64,000 bases of DNA from Scytonema tolypothrichoides VB-61278 (lineage in GTDB: Bacteria > Cyanobacteriota > Cyanobacteriia > Cyanobacteriales > Nostocaceae), in assembly GCF_000828085.3 (NCBI RefSeq), contig NZ_JXCA02000001.1, positions 283,296 to 347,295 of the forward strand. The letters are read 5' to 3'. Position 1 is the stretch's first letter, and the number at the start of each line of letters is the position of its first letter. The notes beneath the pieces are model-generated. The model saw only the letters and a program-made list of their open reading frames with translations, was not told where the DNA came from and ran no database searches. The translations under genes and the position numbers were made by a program. This document shows positions 1 through 8,568 of this stretch, one piece after another.

Positions 1-6
1 GCAGAT

Positions 7-41
7 CGCTCTTTGGAACACGCTGCGCATACCAAAGAGCG
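7..41. repeat. Hairpin-forming palindromic repeat
   Basis: Two perfect 10-base arms (cgctctttgg at 7-16 and ccaaagagcg at 32-41) enclose a 15-base loop. It resembles the short palindromic repeats scattered through the window; a related hairpin lies at 63944-63985. The rest of 1-126 shows no gene. Confidence 0.6.
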
Positions 42-126
42 AGGATGCTTTAGGCTGAGGTGCGATACGCCATAAATCCTGCGGACATTGATAACACGGA
101 AAGCATGATCACACAAGCTTGGTCAG

Positions 127-1521
127 TTAAATATTAGTGCTCATCATGATTGACTCCAAAGGTAATCCCCGCTGTATAGATTCGCGGCGTTTCCACAGGT
201 GTTCTTTGAGGTCGGGAGAACCAAATTCCATGATGGGGTTGTAGTATACGTTCGACAGCGTCCAAACTAGGGTTACTTGTTTAGCGTGTTTTTGAGCCAC
301 CGCAGATGGGTCATACTTAGGATTATGTTCGTCCCAAAGACCAAGAGTGGCATAGTCTATGTCACCACCATCCTCATACTGTTTGTTATTTACCCACGAA
401 TGAAAGAACGAAGAGTGGAAAATCATGTAGATACAAAGCTGCTTCAGGTCTTTGATATTGGCGATCGCAAGTGTTCCCAATTCCGGGTTGAGGATTGAGT
501 GGGTCACTAAGTCCTTGGACATTCCCTCAACCTCCGACCAATAAGTCTTAATACCCGTATGGTGTGCCTCGAAGAATTGCGACACGTAATCTCTAAACGC
601 TTCCCATACACTGTTTGCCGCCGGGTCAAAGTTGTTGTTATGCACGTAATCTTTTAACGCATAACCAGAAGGACTCCAATTACGGTAAGACAGGCGTCTA
701 ATTTCATCTTTAAGTACATTGTCTACTTCTTGGGAACTCAAAGCCGAAGCTTCAGGAATAATACCTGTATCACCAAATATTATGGAGCCTCCTAAAACGT
801 TAATGTTGAGTAGACCGTCGAAGTGAGGTTCAAGCAGCAAGCGGATTGGGTTATTAACTATATTGCGATAGTACGCTATTGCATACTGACCCATATTTAT
901 ATGGGTACGTGCGAGGTGAGTCTGAATTTCTTGAAAGACAAACTCAGCAGTGCGGAATAATCGCTTTGACCATTCCCAGTCAGCATCACCAGGCACATGA
1001 GTCTCTGTTTCGCCGTTGAGAGTGAATTCAATCGAGTCAAGATATAAAGCTTTATCTTCGAGTTTGAATCGTGCCTCAATTAAGGAAGGTAGAATACCAC
1101 CTTCTTTAAGTGTATACTTGGTGCAATCGTAGCGGATGATGTACTGCCAAGGCTGGTGTTTGACTCGCTTGAATTTACCTGGGTTGAAACCGTTGAGACG
1201 ACGTTCGACAAAAAAATTATCGCTGAACTTGTCAGGATGGCACCGGGTTAAGTTAGCAGGCATCCATTGAGGGGGTCTTTGTCCTATCTTTGCCATTGCT
1301 TCGAGAACACCAGTGATGCCCGGTGTTGGCGGCACAGGTGGTGAACCTGGGGTTTGGGTTTGTAGGGGAACTAGACGATGCATCGCAAGGTTTGCCACAT
1401 ATCGCGGCTTCGGCTGGACTCTTGCGGGTAAAGGACGTTTGGCGTCAAAGGATGGTACGTCTTGACCGGGCTGCCCAGCGTAGATATATTCTTCTTTGGG
1501 GTTCGGCTGGCTTGCTTGCAT
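127..1521 (-). CDS. Compact lipoxygenase (catalytic domain only)
   Basis: A 464-residue protein of the lipoxygenase family, non-heme iron dioxygenases that insert O2 into polyunsaturated fatty acids. All five expected iron ligands are visible: the HxxxxH pair in THLARTH (H202, H207), H374 and N378 in HSWVNNKQY, and the C-terminal Ile464. The helix around residues 205-241 (INMGQYAIAYYRN through LLLEPHFDGLLNIN) follows the family core. The N-terminal 70 residues are Pro/Gln-rich and no PLAT membrane-binding barrel is seen, so the protein is about half the length of plant enzymes. No signal peptide is evident. It stands alone, facing the window edge. Regiospecificity cannot be read from sequence. 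Family assignment is strong. Confidence 0.88.
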   Translation of the reverse strand: MQASQPNPKEEYIYAGQPGQDVPSFDAKRPLPARVQPKPRYVANLAMHRLVPLQTQTPGSPPVPPTPGITGVLEAMAKIGQRPPQWMPANLTRCHPDKFSDNFFVERRLNGFNPGKFKRVKHQPWQYIIRYDCTKYTLKEGGILPSLIEARFKLEDKALYLDSIEFTLNGETETHVPGDADWEWSKRLFRTAEFVFQEIQTHLARTHINMGQYAIAYYRNIVNNPIRLLLEPHFDGLLNINVLGGSIIFGDTGIIPEASALSSQEVDNVLKDEIRRLSYRNWSPSGYALKDYVHNNNFDPAANSVWEAFRDYVSQFFEAHHTGIKTYWSEVEGMSKDLVTHSILNPELGTLAIANIKDLKQLCIYMIFHSSFFHSWVNNKQYEDGGDIDYATLGLWDEHNPKYDPSAVAQKHAKQVTLVWTLSNVYYNPIMEFGSPDLKEHLWKRRESIQRGLPLESIMMSTNI

Positions 1522-1817
1522 AGTAATATAACCGCAAATTGTGTATTGGTAATAGTGATAGGCTATGCCTAAATCAAATTACAATCACTCAAAGCGCAAT
1601 TTCAGGATTCTAGGTAAAATATTTACACCTGTTTTGATGAGCGTACTCCAAAAGTTAGAAACTCAGAATGGATGAGCCAGAAGAAAAGTCAAACTTTGTC
1701 CGTTCTTGTTCTGAGTAGAGGACACAGTCGAATAAAAGAATTTTTTAATTTAAATAAGTGCGGATTTCATCCGTGGGTAGATTCTGCGTTCTGCGTTCAG
1801 CCCAAGCTGAGTTCTTT
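1522..1817. other. Intergenic region, no gene seen
   Basis: AT-rich spacer between the lipoxygenase start and the 3' end of the DUF3120 gene. No ORF, tRNA or clear terminator was recognised. Confidence 0.5.
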
Positions 1818-2558
1818 TTAAGCTAGAACTGCTGCCAGTAAAAATAAGCAGTCCACCAATATGGTACTCAAAACCGCTCCACTAAAAGCGTACCAATGCC
1901 GCTGCTTTCCTGATAAAGACAAAAGCCCCACCGTTAACAAGACTATGGCGAGAGTTAGCGCCCAAGCTTGTCCCCAAGGCGTTTGGACTTGTGCCAAAGC
2001 ACTTTGTAAAATTGGTGTCGCCTCCAATGTTGATTCTACTCGCACGATTTGCCGCCAATAAGGGATTAAATCTACCAAGTAAAAATACACATCGGTTAAC
2101 ACTGTACCGAGTAAAGAACCTAAATAAAACCAGTTACCGATTTTCCCCCAGTTCCGACTCAGACACCACAACGCAAACGGTAAACCTATACACTCAATAG
2201 GTAAATGCCATAACGGTTCCCAGCGCAACCAGCCCCAGTAAATTGAGCCTGCGAGCCAACTCCAACTAAATCCTAAAAGCAAATCTCCCCAAACATACGT
2301 AGAGGGACGCGACATTAATTTCAAACTCAGCCATATCCAACCTGCTGTTAAAGCTAAACTCAACCACGGAAGCGATCGCACAAGTGGTGCTTCAATAAAC
2401 ACAGGCACAGACACCAAAAAGACCGCCGCCGCAAAAACTAACCATGCTGGCCCAGAGGCGACTTTCCACAACAAAGGAACATCAGCGCTTTTCGTTGGCT
2501 GAACTGGCTGAATCGTAGTAGTAGAAGCAACGTAAGAGGACAAAGTATTGTTAACCAA
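1818..2558 (-). CDS. DUF3120 cyanobacterial membrane protein
   Basis: A 246-residue integral membrane protein with about six to seven hydrophobic segments (roughly residues 36-55, 62-80, 90-110, 118-135, 143-165, 195-215, 222-245). Tryptophan-rich loops (WKVASGPAWLVF, FSWSWLAGSIYWGWLRWEPLW) are typical of DUF3120, a family that as far as I know is confined to cyanobacteria and has no assigned function. The first 30 residues are a Thr/Ser-rich cytoplasmic tail. It is monocistronic and transcribed away from uppP, with which it shares a 289-base upstream region. Confidence 0.8.
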   Translation of the reverse strand: MVNNTLSSYVASTTTIQPVQPTKSADVPLLWKVASGPAWLVFAAAVFLVSVPVFIEAPLVRSLPWLSLALTAGWIWLSLKLMSRPSTYVWGDLLLGFSWSWLAGSIYWGWLRWEPLWHLPIECIGLPFALWCLSRNWGKIGNWFYLGSLLGTVLTDVYFYLVDLIPYWRQIVRVESTLEATPILQSALAQVQTPWGQAWALTLAIVLLTVGLLSLSGKQRHWYAFSGAVLSTILVDCLFLLAAVLA

Positions 2559-2847
2559 TGTTTTTAATATTTGTTACTTATCTTTATCTTATTTAAGATA
2601 TCACAACATATATCCCCTAGGGGGGTATTTTATTCTAGCTTAATCTAAGAATTAAGAATGTGTTAACGTATTGAGCATTTCATTTACGTATTTCCGTATT
2701 TTGTGGACAATAGGCTCCAAACCGTAAAGTGAGCAGCACGCCTTCCTGCGCCGTGCTGTCTCACCGCGCAGCACAAAGAGCAAAAAGTATTTTGCCTCCG
2801 GGTTTGTCTATGGACTATTTGTGTAATGGGTTGTAAAGACAGTGAGC

Positions 2848-3819
2848 ATGAATAAAGGAATGGCTCTATCAAAACGTCAATGGTTTTTGCTTTTAAGCGT
2901 TGCATCCGCGATCATCTCGGTTGTCGCAGAACCGATAAAAGTTCTCAGCGCCGAACCAAGTGCAGGGGATGGCGTGCAACAGATGAATATTTTCCAGGCT
3001 TTTGTTTTAGGATTTGTACAAGGAGCTACAGAATTTCTGCCTATCAGTAGTACAGCACACTTAAAAGTTGTGCCTGTTGTTCTTGGTTGGGGTGATCCAG
3101 GGGTTGCTTTTACCGCTGTGATTCAGCTTGGGAGTATTGCGGCTGTACTGTGGTATTTCTGGAGCGATTTGACGCAACTTGGGACGGGAGCAGTAAAAGC
3201 GATCGCCCGTTCTGATTACCAAGACAACGACTTTCGTATCACCCTGGGAATTCTCATCGGAACATTGCCAATCGTCTTTTGTGGACTTCTCATCAAAAAG
3301 TTTATTCCTGATTTTGATAACTCACCCTTGCGGAGTTTGGGGGCGATCGCAATTGCTTCAATTGTTATGTCGCTCTTATTAGGGATAGCAGAAAAACTTG
3401 GTACACGAAAGCGGGAATTTAGTCAACTGAATATGTCAGATGGGATATTCATGGGATTAGCTCAAGCTCTAACAGTAATTCCTGGTGTTTCTCGTTCCGG
3501 TTCTACCCTGACAGCAGGATTATTTATGGGTTTAGAAAGAGCAACAGCAGCAAGGTTTTCCTTTTTGCTGGGTATGCCTGCTATTACCTTAGCTGGGTTA
3601 GTTGAGTTAAAAGATGTTTTGGGAGGAGGGTTAGAGAATGCAGGGATAGTTCCTCTGATTGTTGGCGTTGTTTCTGCTGGAATATTTTCTTATATAGCGA
3701 TCGCTGGGTTGTTACGCTTTTTAAAAAATCGAAGCACTTGGGTATTTATTTGGTATCGGTTGGTGTTTGGCGTACTTATATTAGGAGCGATTGGAGCAGG
3801 ATTATTGAAAAATGTTTGA
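2848..3819 (+). CDS. uppP: Undecaprenyl-diphosphatase
   Basis: Membrane phosphatase (UppP/BacA family) that dephosphorylates undecaprenyl diphosphate to recycle the peptidoglycan lipid carrier; overexpression gives bacitracin resistance in other bacteria. Both family signatures are present: GATEFLPISSTAH, with its catalytic Glu, near residue 60, and PGVSRSGSTLTAG near residue 215. Several transmembrane helices follow. The ATG at 2848 was chosen; a GTG two codons upstream is also in frame. An N-terminal extension of about 45 residues with a hydrophobic stretch precedes the conserved core and is not part of the E. coli-type enzyme. No operon partners; tandem AT-rich repeats follow. Confidence 0.93.
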   Translation: MNKGMALSKRQWFLLLSVASAIISVVAEPIKVLSAEPSAGDGVQQMNIFQAFVLGFVQGATEFLPISSTAHLKVVPVVLGWGDPGVAFTAVIQLGSIAAVLWYFWSDLTQLGTGAVKAIARSDYQDNDFRITLGILIGTLPIVFCGLLIKKFIPDFDNSPLRSLGAIAIASIVMSLLLGIAEKLGTRKREFSQLNMSDGIFMGLAQALTVIPGVSRSGSTLTAGLFMGLERATAARFSFLLGMPAITLAGLVELKDVLGGGLENAGIVPLIVGVVSAGIFSYIAIAGLLRFLKNRSTWVFIWYRLVFGVLILGAIGAGLLKNV

Positions 3820-3825
3820 CCAATC

Positions 3826-3985
3826 AGTTGGCAATTATCAATTATCAATTATCAATTTAAGGATACAAGCCTCTAACCAATGAATTGTCAATTATCAATG
3901 AATTGATAATTGTTCATTGTTCATTGATTGGTGAAGTTGTGGGGTAATTGATAATTGTTCATTGTTCATTGTTCATTGATTCTGA
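3826..3985. repeat. AT-rich short tandem repeats
   Basis: Tandem copies of a caattat-type heptamer (3829-3855) are followed by complementary and related units (aattgataattg, ttcattg) near 3890-3980, so parts of the tract can pair with each other. The remainder of 3820-4238 shows no gene; 4050-4090 carries a short palindromic repeat around ggttctcagcctctgggctgg. Confidence 0.7.
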
Positions 3986-4238
3986 CTATGGCAGTTCCAA
4001 GTTGAGTTAAGTATAAACTCATGGCACTAAGCTAAGACACAGCCCTTGTCCTGACTGGTTCTCAGCCTCTGGGCTGGGAACCCATCCACGCCTTGGCTCC
4101 GCCTGAGCGAGATTCTGTTTTGATAAAAAGACAATTTTTATACATTCAGAACCCCTCTCAAAATGAACATACCTAGCAACTGAGCAACTCCAGAGAGGAC
4201 AGTTTTACAATAAAAATTGTGGTGAATCAACCGACCTA

Positions 4239-4751
4239 ATGTATATGCCTGAAACAAACCCAAGGATGGCAAAGACATCAATACCTGCATTAAAGCTTTA
4301 CGAGTCCGACTTCTACGCTTGGACACAGGAACAAGCAACGTTGCTCCGCAACCAACAGTGGAGTCAGATTGACATACCAAACCTAATTGAGGAGATTGAA
4401 TCTTTGGGTAAGCAGCAACGCCAAGAACTGCGTAGCCGTTTGAGTGTGTTGATTGGACATTTGCTGAAATGGGAATACCAACCTCAGCGTCGCCGCCGCA
4501 GTTGGCTAGCAACACTTCGCATACAGCGTCGCGATACGGTACGGTTACTAAAAGACAACCCAAGCCTCAAACCTTATCTTGATGACCCTCTGCAAGAAGC
4601 ATATGAGAATGCTAAGGACTTAGCAATGGGAGAAACTGATTTGCCAGAACAAATCTTTCCTCTCAATTGTCCCTACAACTTAACCGAGATTCTAGAAGAT
4701 TGCTTTTATCCTGGCGAGTTAAGTGAATTAGTAGACAAGTCGGAATCATGA
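4239..4751 (+). CDS. DUF29 family protein
   Basis: A 170-residue soluble protein of the DUF29 family, expanded in cyanobacteria and of unknown function. Diagnostic features are YESDFYAWTQEQATLLR (residues 20-36), the acidic stretch LIEEIESLGKQQRQELRSRL, the HLLKWEYQP segment and the later SLKPYLDDPLQEAYENA helix. Mostly helical, no signal peptide. Starts at residues 1, 3 or 10 (4239, 4245, 4266) are all possible; none has a strong Shine-Dalgarno sequence. Stands alone. Confidence 0.82.
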   Translation: MYMPETNPRMAKTSIPALKLYESDFYAWTQEQATLLRNQQWSQIDIPNLIEEIESLGKQQRQELRSRLSVLIGHLLKWEYQPQRRRRSWLATLRIQRRDTVRLLKDNPSLKPYLDDPLQEAYENAKDLAMGETDLPEQIFPLNCPYNLTEILEDCFYPGELSELVDKSES

Positions 4752-4764
4752 ACACCTCTGATCA

Positions 4765-4876
4765 ATAGACAAGATTGCAAAAGTGAAATTTTACGAGGTT
4801 CTGTTAAAAGTTAAGAGTTAAGCCTTAAGAGTCCCCTGTTAAGAGTTCCCTACTTCTGCAACAAGTCCAATGTTGT
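4765..4876. repeat. Dispersed repeat, copy 1 (MITE-like)
   Basis: About 110 bases starting atagacaagattgcaaaagt and ending near acttctgcaacaagtccaat; the ends are imperfect inverted repeats (ttgcaaaagt / acttctgcaa). A second copy lies at 63691-63776 and is nearly identical over its first 42 bases. No ORF inside. Confidence 0.65.
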
Positions 4877-4929
4877 AAGAATCTGTGACTAAATCTGTCA
4901 TTGCTCCTTTTGAATTTGTCTAATGAACA

Positions 4930-5046
4930 ACACAGCGATCTGCCGTTCGCGCAGCGTGTCCCGAAGGGACTCACGCTCATGCGCTCGCGCTTTGCAAAGT
5001 AAGGCAAGCGTTTGCGCAGCGCCCCCTTAGGGGCTAGCTATCGCCC
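4930..5046. repeat. GC-rich palindromic repeat cluster
   Basis: Overlapping GC-rich palindromes with words such as gcgcagcgtgtcccgaaggg and gcccccttaggggctagcta. Bases 5021-5045 are an exact 25-base inverted match to 58950-58974. The cluster fills most of the 4752-5126 gap; no gene is seen. Confidence 0.7.
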
Positions 5047-5126
5047 TCATCTCCAAATTAGTTCTCTCGTCTTTACCGCTAAACTTTATTCTTTAATTTG
5101 AAAGTTTGGATTTGAAATTTTTGATT

Positions 5127-6035
5127 TTAAGTTTTTGAATTGAAATTGCTGAGTGCTACTTTGAGTTGCCCACAAGCTTTTTCAATCGCATCTATACTAC
5201 CAGGATTGACAAGTCCGTAGTAGTCGAACTCATAGACTCGATTATTTTTCGTTGCTTTGAGTTGATTCCAAAAAGACTCTGACTTGAAAGATTTTAATAA
5301 TCCAGGTTGAGGACTAACAACAATTAAGACTTCTGGATTTGCTTCCAAAACTTTCTCAGCAGAAAGCGTCACATAACCAGGTATTGAAATTTTACCTTGT
5401 AAATCTGCAGACACATTTTGTGCTTGAAATTTCTCTAGCAAATTTCCTGCCCAACTTTTCTTGCTTGGTGACAAAATTGGTTGACGGCTAACCAGCACTA
5501 ATGTGGAAGGATTCTGAGTCGGCTTATCAGGCAAAAAAGTTTGATACCGATTTAATAGCGGTGTAGGATCGACATTAACTATTGTTGCCAGAGTTCTGGT
5601 TAAATTTTGTAATCCATCCCAACTGTCAACTTTAGTGAGTAAAGTTGTTATACCCAGTTCTTTGAGTTTGTCGGTAGTCAGATTAGAAAAACCTTCAGCG
5701 CCAATAACCAAATCTGGTTTCAGTGCTACGATTTTCTCTAAATTTGGTGGTGTTTGCCCTTCACTCACACGAGGAATATCTTTAAATCGTGGGTCATTTT
5801 TGAATAAACTACTACCACTGATACCGACTAGTTTTGTGCTATCAAGTTGAGAAATAATATCAGATGAAAGAGATGAAAGGGTAACAATTCTTTTGACTGA
5901 CTTTTGGGAGAGTGGTTGCGATGTAGAGATAGAACTAGAATCTGTATTTTTTGCCTGCTCATTTGTTACAGTGCAAGCAAAAGTAACCAGACTTAACCAC
6001 AGTATTAATCCAAATAGTATGAAACGGCGCTGCAT
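5127..6035 (-). CDS. ABC importer substrate-binding lipoprotein (Fe3+-siderophore/cobalamin type)
   Basis: Periplasmic binding protein of the BtuF/FecB class. The N-terminus has a basic start, a hydrophobic run and a lipobox (LVTFAC, Cys about residue 21), so it is probably a lipoprotein. The two-lobe fold is suggested by KRIVTLSSLSSDIISQL, LEKIVALKPDLVIGAEG, LSAEKVLEANPEVLIVV and a C-terminal NNRVYEFDYYGLVNPGS segment. Start chosen at the ATG at 6035, preceded by GGAG at 5-base spacing. It lies 15 bases downstream of the ATPase gene, so the two are co-transcribed. The substrate cannot be fixed: no cobalamin riboswitch is visible. The cognate permease is probably the gene at 11936-12934. Confidence 0.85.
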   Translation of the reverse strand: MQRRFILFGLILWLSLVTFACTVTNEQAKNTDSSSISTSQPLSQKSVKRIVTLSSLSSDIISQLDSTKLVGISGSSLFKNDPRFKDIPRVSEGQTPPNLEKIVALKPDLVIGAEGFSNLTTDKLKELGITTLLTKVDSWDGLQNLTRTLATIVNVDPTPLLNRYQTFLPDKPTQNPSTLVLVSRQPILSPSKKSWAGNLLEKFQAQNVSADLQGKISIPGYVTLSAEKVLEANPEVLIVVSPQPGLLKSFKSESFWNQLKATKNNRVYEFDYYGLVNPGSIDAIEKACGQLKVALSNFNSKT

Positions 6036-6050
6036 AATCACTCCATATTT

Positions 6051-6860
6051 TTATTCATTGCTAGATTCAGCTTGGTATTCATCATCAATAGCTGCTAAGG
6101 AGCAAATTTGCAAACCAACTGGCGTTTCCAAGACAGCAACTTTTACACCCAAAACATCAGCTAAATTTTCAGGCGTTAAAACTATCCTTGGTTCTCCCAC
6201 TGCCCAAATTTTACCTTGGCACAACAGCGCAATGCGAGAGCTATACCTTGCGGCTAAATTCACATCATGCAACACTGTGATAATGGATAAACTTTGTTCT
6301 TTGTTGAGTTGTTTGAGCAGTTCCAGTAACTGCAACTGGTAGCGGATATCTAGATAAGTCGTTGGTTCATCTAATAGCAGAACTTGCGGATCTTGAGCTA
6401 AGGCTAACGCTAAAAAAGCTCTTTGTCGTTCACCGCCGGATAATTGTTCTACGGGGCGATCGCACAAAGATTTCATCCTAGTTAATTGTAAAGCTTTCTC
6501 AACTTTATCTCTATCTTCTGAATCTAACTCCCATTGCCACCAAGGTTGATGGGGTGTGCGTCCTAAAGATACCAACTGTCGCACCGTTAACCCTGCAGGT
6601 ATCGTTTGCTGTTGCGGTAATAACGCTAATTTTTGGGCGACAGCAGTAGCCTTTTGAGTGTGAATAGCTTTCCCATCCAGTAGCACAGCGCCTGTTTGTG
6701 GTTTCAGCAGGCGACTCATGAGTTTTAGGAGGGTGGATTTTCCGGAACCATTCGCACCGACTAGACTTAGCCATTCTCCTGCTTGGAGTGCGATTTGGAT
6801 TTCTTGGACAATTGGTTTACCATCGTATCCACCAGTGAGATTGTTTGTTTCTAATGGCAT
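6051..6860 (-). CDS. ABC importer ATPase (FecE/BtuD type)
   Basis: Nucleotide-binding subunit for a metal-chelate importer. Visible motifs are Walker A GANGSGKST, Q-loop LPQQQTIPAGLT, signature LSGGERQR, Walker B VLLLDEPTTYLD and the switch HDVNLAARY. Start chosen at the ATG at 6860 (MPLETNNLTGGYDGK), where family homology begins; an in-frame GTG at 6905 overlaps the end of the XisI remnant and is less likely. It is followed by the binding-protein gene. The usual partner permease is not adjacent: 5 kb of accessory DNA intervenes before the permease at 11936-12934. Confidence 0.9.
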   Translation of the reverse strand: MPLETNNLTGGYDGKPIVQEIQIALQAGEWLSLVGANGSGKSTLLKLMSRLLKPQTGAVLLDGKAIHTQKATAVAQKLALLPQQQTIPAGLTVRQLVSLGRTPHQPWWQWELDSEDRDKVEKALQLTRMKSLCDRPVEQLSGGERQRAFLALALAQDPQVLLLDEPTTYLDIRYQLQLLELLKQLNKEQSLSIITVLHDVNLAARYSSRIALLCQGKIWAVGEPRIVLTPENLADVLGVKVAVLETPVGLQICSLAAIDDEYQAESSNE

Positions 6861-6901
6861 TTTATTACGCCAATCCGTTACATGAGAGCAGTTACAGTTT
6901 C

Positions 6902-7093
6902 TCACCCCACTGCAAAGTCTGTGTACTGTCGCACATGAGGCGCATGATATGCTAGCACAATATCTTGCTTGGGAACTCCTCGCGCCACAAACTGATCTGC
7001 AATTGCATCCTCAGTTCCGTCATGCTGCACCCAAATTTTTCCATTCTTAATATCCACATCCAGCACACAGCCATAGATCCGAGTGCTACTATT
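6902..7093 (-). pseudogene. xisI: xisI C-terminal fragment
   Basis: Reading the minus strand gives about 63 codons ending TGA at 6902-6904 that match the C-terminal half of XisI, the fdxN-element excision controlling factor: RIYGCVLDVDIKNGKIW, QHDGTEDAIADQFV, GVPKQDIVLAYHAP, VRQYTDFAVG. The N-terminal half and any start codon are missing; the sequence joins a nucleotidyltransferase remnant at a 22-base repeat. No XisH partner is present. XisI-like genes are abundant in Nostocales and most have no link to heterocyst excision. Confidence 0.8.
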
Positions 7094-7095
7094 AG

Positions 7096-7117
7096 GTGAA
7101 TTTTAACGCGCATCACA
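7096..7117. repeat. 22-base direct repeat A, copy 1
   Basis: gtgaattttaacgcgcatca plus two bases, identical to 8452-8473. This copy covers the last codons and stop of the nucleotidyltransferase remnant and lies at its junction with the xisI fragment. Confidence 0.75.
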
Positions 7118-7324
7118 GTCAAATAGCTGACCGAAGTGAAACAACCACCTATCATCCTGGAGGTAGAACTGGTAGCTTGTGGTAAAGACTGTAACATCGA
7201 AATCAGCCAATTCATCAACAGGTTCGTTCTGTGCTTCCGAACCAACCAGAATGATAGCGCGTATTGGTTCTTCGCCTTCTGCCCATTGGATAATTCAGTT
7301 GAAAATCTCACTCGCCTTGCTCAT
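7103..7324 (-). pseudogene. ANT(6)-like nucleotidyltransferase N-terminal fragment
   Basis: Minus-strand codons read MSKASEIFN, an in-frame TGA at codon 10, then IIQWAEGEEPIRAIILVGSE, AQNEPVDELADFDVTVF, and YLQDDRWLFHFGQLFD before a TAA at 7103-7105. The GSE...DFDVTVF arrangement resembles the nucleotidyltransferase active-site segment of aminoglycoside 6-adenylyltransferase-like proteins, which are about 280-290 residues long. Only about 70 codons remain and one is a nonsense codon, so it is not functional. The ancestral function, resistance or otherwise, cannot be inferred. Confidence 0.7.
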
Positions 7325-7470
7325 TAGTTTGATGACAAAACTGTTTATAATAAGCTTCAAGACAGCATAGCATTACGTACTACAAAATATAGTTTAATAA
7401 GCAGAACTGCAAAAACTAGGAAACACCACTGTGACAGCAAATCAACCGACTATAGATGTTGACTCTTCAG

Positions 7471-8088
7471 CTAATTTTTTCGCAACATATTGATGTCGAT
7501 GGTGATTGCTGTACCCTGGATTTTTCCACTTGTAAGGGGATAGTATGAGACAAATCCACGGCTTGGACTGTCAAAGAGATACCCACGACGTGAGGCTGGA
7601 ACTTTGCCTTGCTTGACTAAAGACATGAAGGCTTCGAGATATCTGCGTATACTTTGACGATTACCGAGAGTTGCGTTTGTATGGTTTTTAATCAGCATCA
7701 TGAACAAGTCCAAGCTGCGGTCATCTTGTCTGTCAATTAAACTACCGTTTTCTAGGAAAGAACTTGCTACAACTTTACTATCAATTTGTTGCACTTTGAA
7801 GAGAGTATAATAGCGCGATTCTTTCTTGGGATCGTTCACATAACAGATCCAGGAACCGTCTGGGTTTTGTATAAAACCTTGTTGCGCAAGGTAGGAAAGC
7901 GGAGAATTGGTTGGCTGATTTTGTGGAGTCGGCAACAAATCCGCAATTGGATCGAAAGAGCAAATTCTTTGCAGTGTTCTCTGTTGAGGAGCATTGGTAA
8001 CTTCCTCTGCTAGTGTCATAAAAGAAACAGCAGTAAACGCAGACGCAGAGAATGCGAATGCGCTAAGCAAACGAATAATTATATTCAT
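7471..8088 (-). CDS. Hypothetical secreted protein
   Basis: A 205-residue protein with a clear signal peptide (residues 1-28: basic start, hydrophobic FAFSASAFTAVSF, cleavage near LAEE). The mature part contains two Cys (ICSFDP, WICYVND), an NPDGSWICYV segment, and a C-terminal region with RRGYLFDSPSRGFVSYYPL and GTAITIDINML. Not recognised as a named family. It is monocistronic, with about 480 bases upstream that hold two repeat copies but no gene. Composition fits the host genome. Confidence 0.65.
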   Translation of the reverse strand: MNIIIRLLSAFAFSASAFTAVSFMTLAEEVTNAPQQRTLQRICSFDPIADLLPTPQNQPTNSPLSYLAQQGFIQNPDGSWICYVNDPKKESRYYTLFKVQQIDSKVVASSFLENGSLIDRQDDRSLDLFMMLIKNHTNATLGNRQSIRRYLEAFMSLVKQGKVPASRRGYLFDSPSRGFVSYYPLTSGKIQGTAITIDINMLRKN

Positions 8089-8568
8089 CTTTTTTTGGTT
8101 ATAAGTGATTATTTGGATACCTTTTCGTAGTGGTCAGGCGTCCTATTTTAGTTCTTAATACTTATATTCAATGCCCGTTATTATATTTCCGGAAAAAAGT
8201 TTGGAAACACATTTCATCTGTTTTTTGAATATTTAGTATTTATCTATACTTTTTTCGATAAAACAATTAGTAAAAACCTATATATACTTCAACGAATATG
8301 TGTTCACTTAGTTCTGGTATAGGTAGGTTTAATCTTTGAAGTAGTTTCTATGTTGCAGTTTTTACCGCGATTTTCGTACTGGAATCATACTCATAGCTTT
8401 CTAGAAGTCGTCTCCATAATATCTCACGAATAAAGCAGGGTGAGGTATGAAGTGAATTTTAACGCGCATCACACCAAAAAGCACTGCACGACTACTACTG
8501 AAGACAAAAGGTAAGAATGGAGTTCTAAAATTGTACAGTAGAAATATTGCACTTGCGTAAAAGAACTC
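8089..8568. other. Intergenic region with direct repeats A and B
   Basis: AT-rich region between the divergent secreted-protein gene and the EAD1 pseudogene. Repeat B (8397-8434; the 25 bases at 8410-8434 are identical to 11701-11725) and repeat A (8452-8473, identical to 7096-7117) lie close together. No ORF or RNA gene was recognised. Confidence 0.6.

Noticed and set aside
2605-2630. cccctaggggg as a terminator for the DUF3120 or uppP genes
   Set aside because: It is on the 5' side of both genes and the loop would be too short to form a normal stem.
4138-4563. Minus-strand 141-residue frame overlapping the DUF29 gene
   Set aside because: Shadow frame of a gene with clear DUF29 motifs; no domain of its own.
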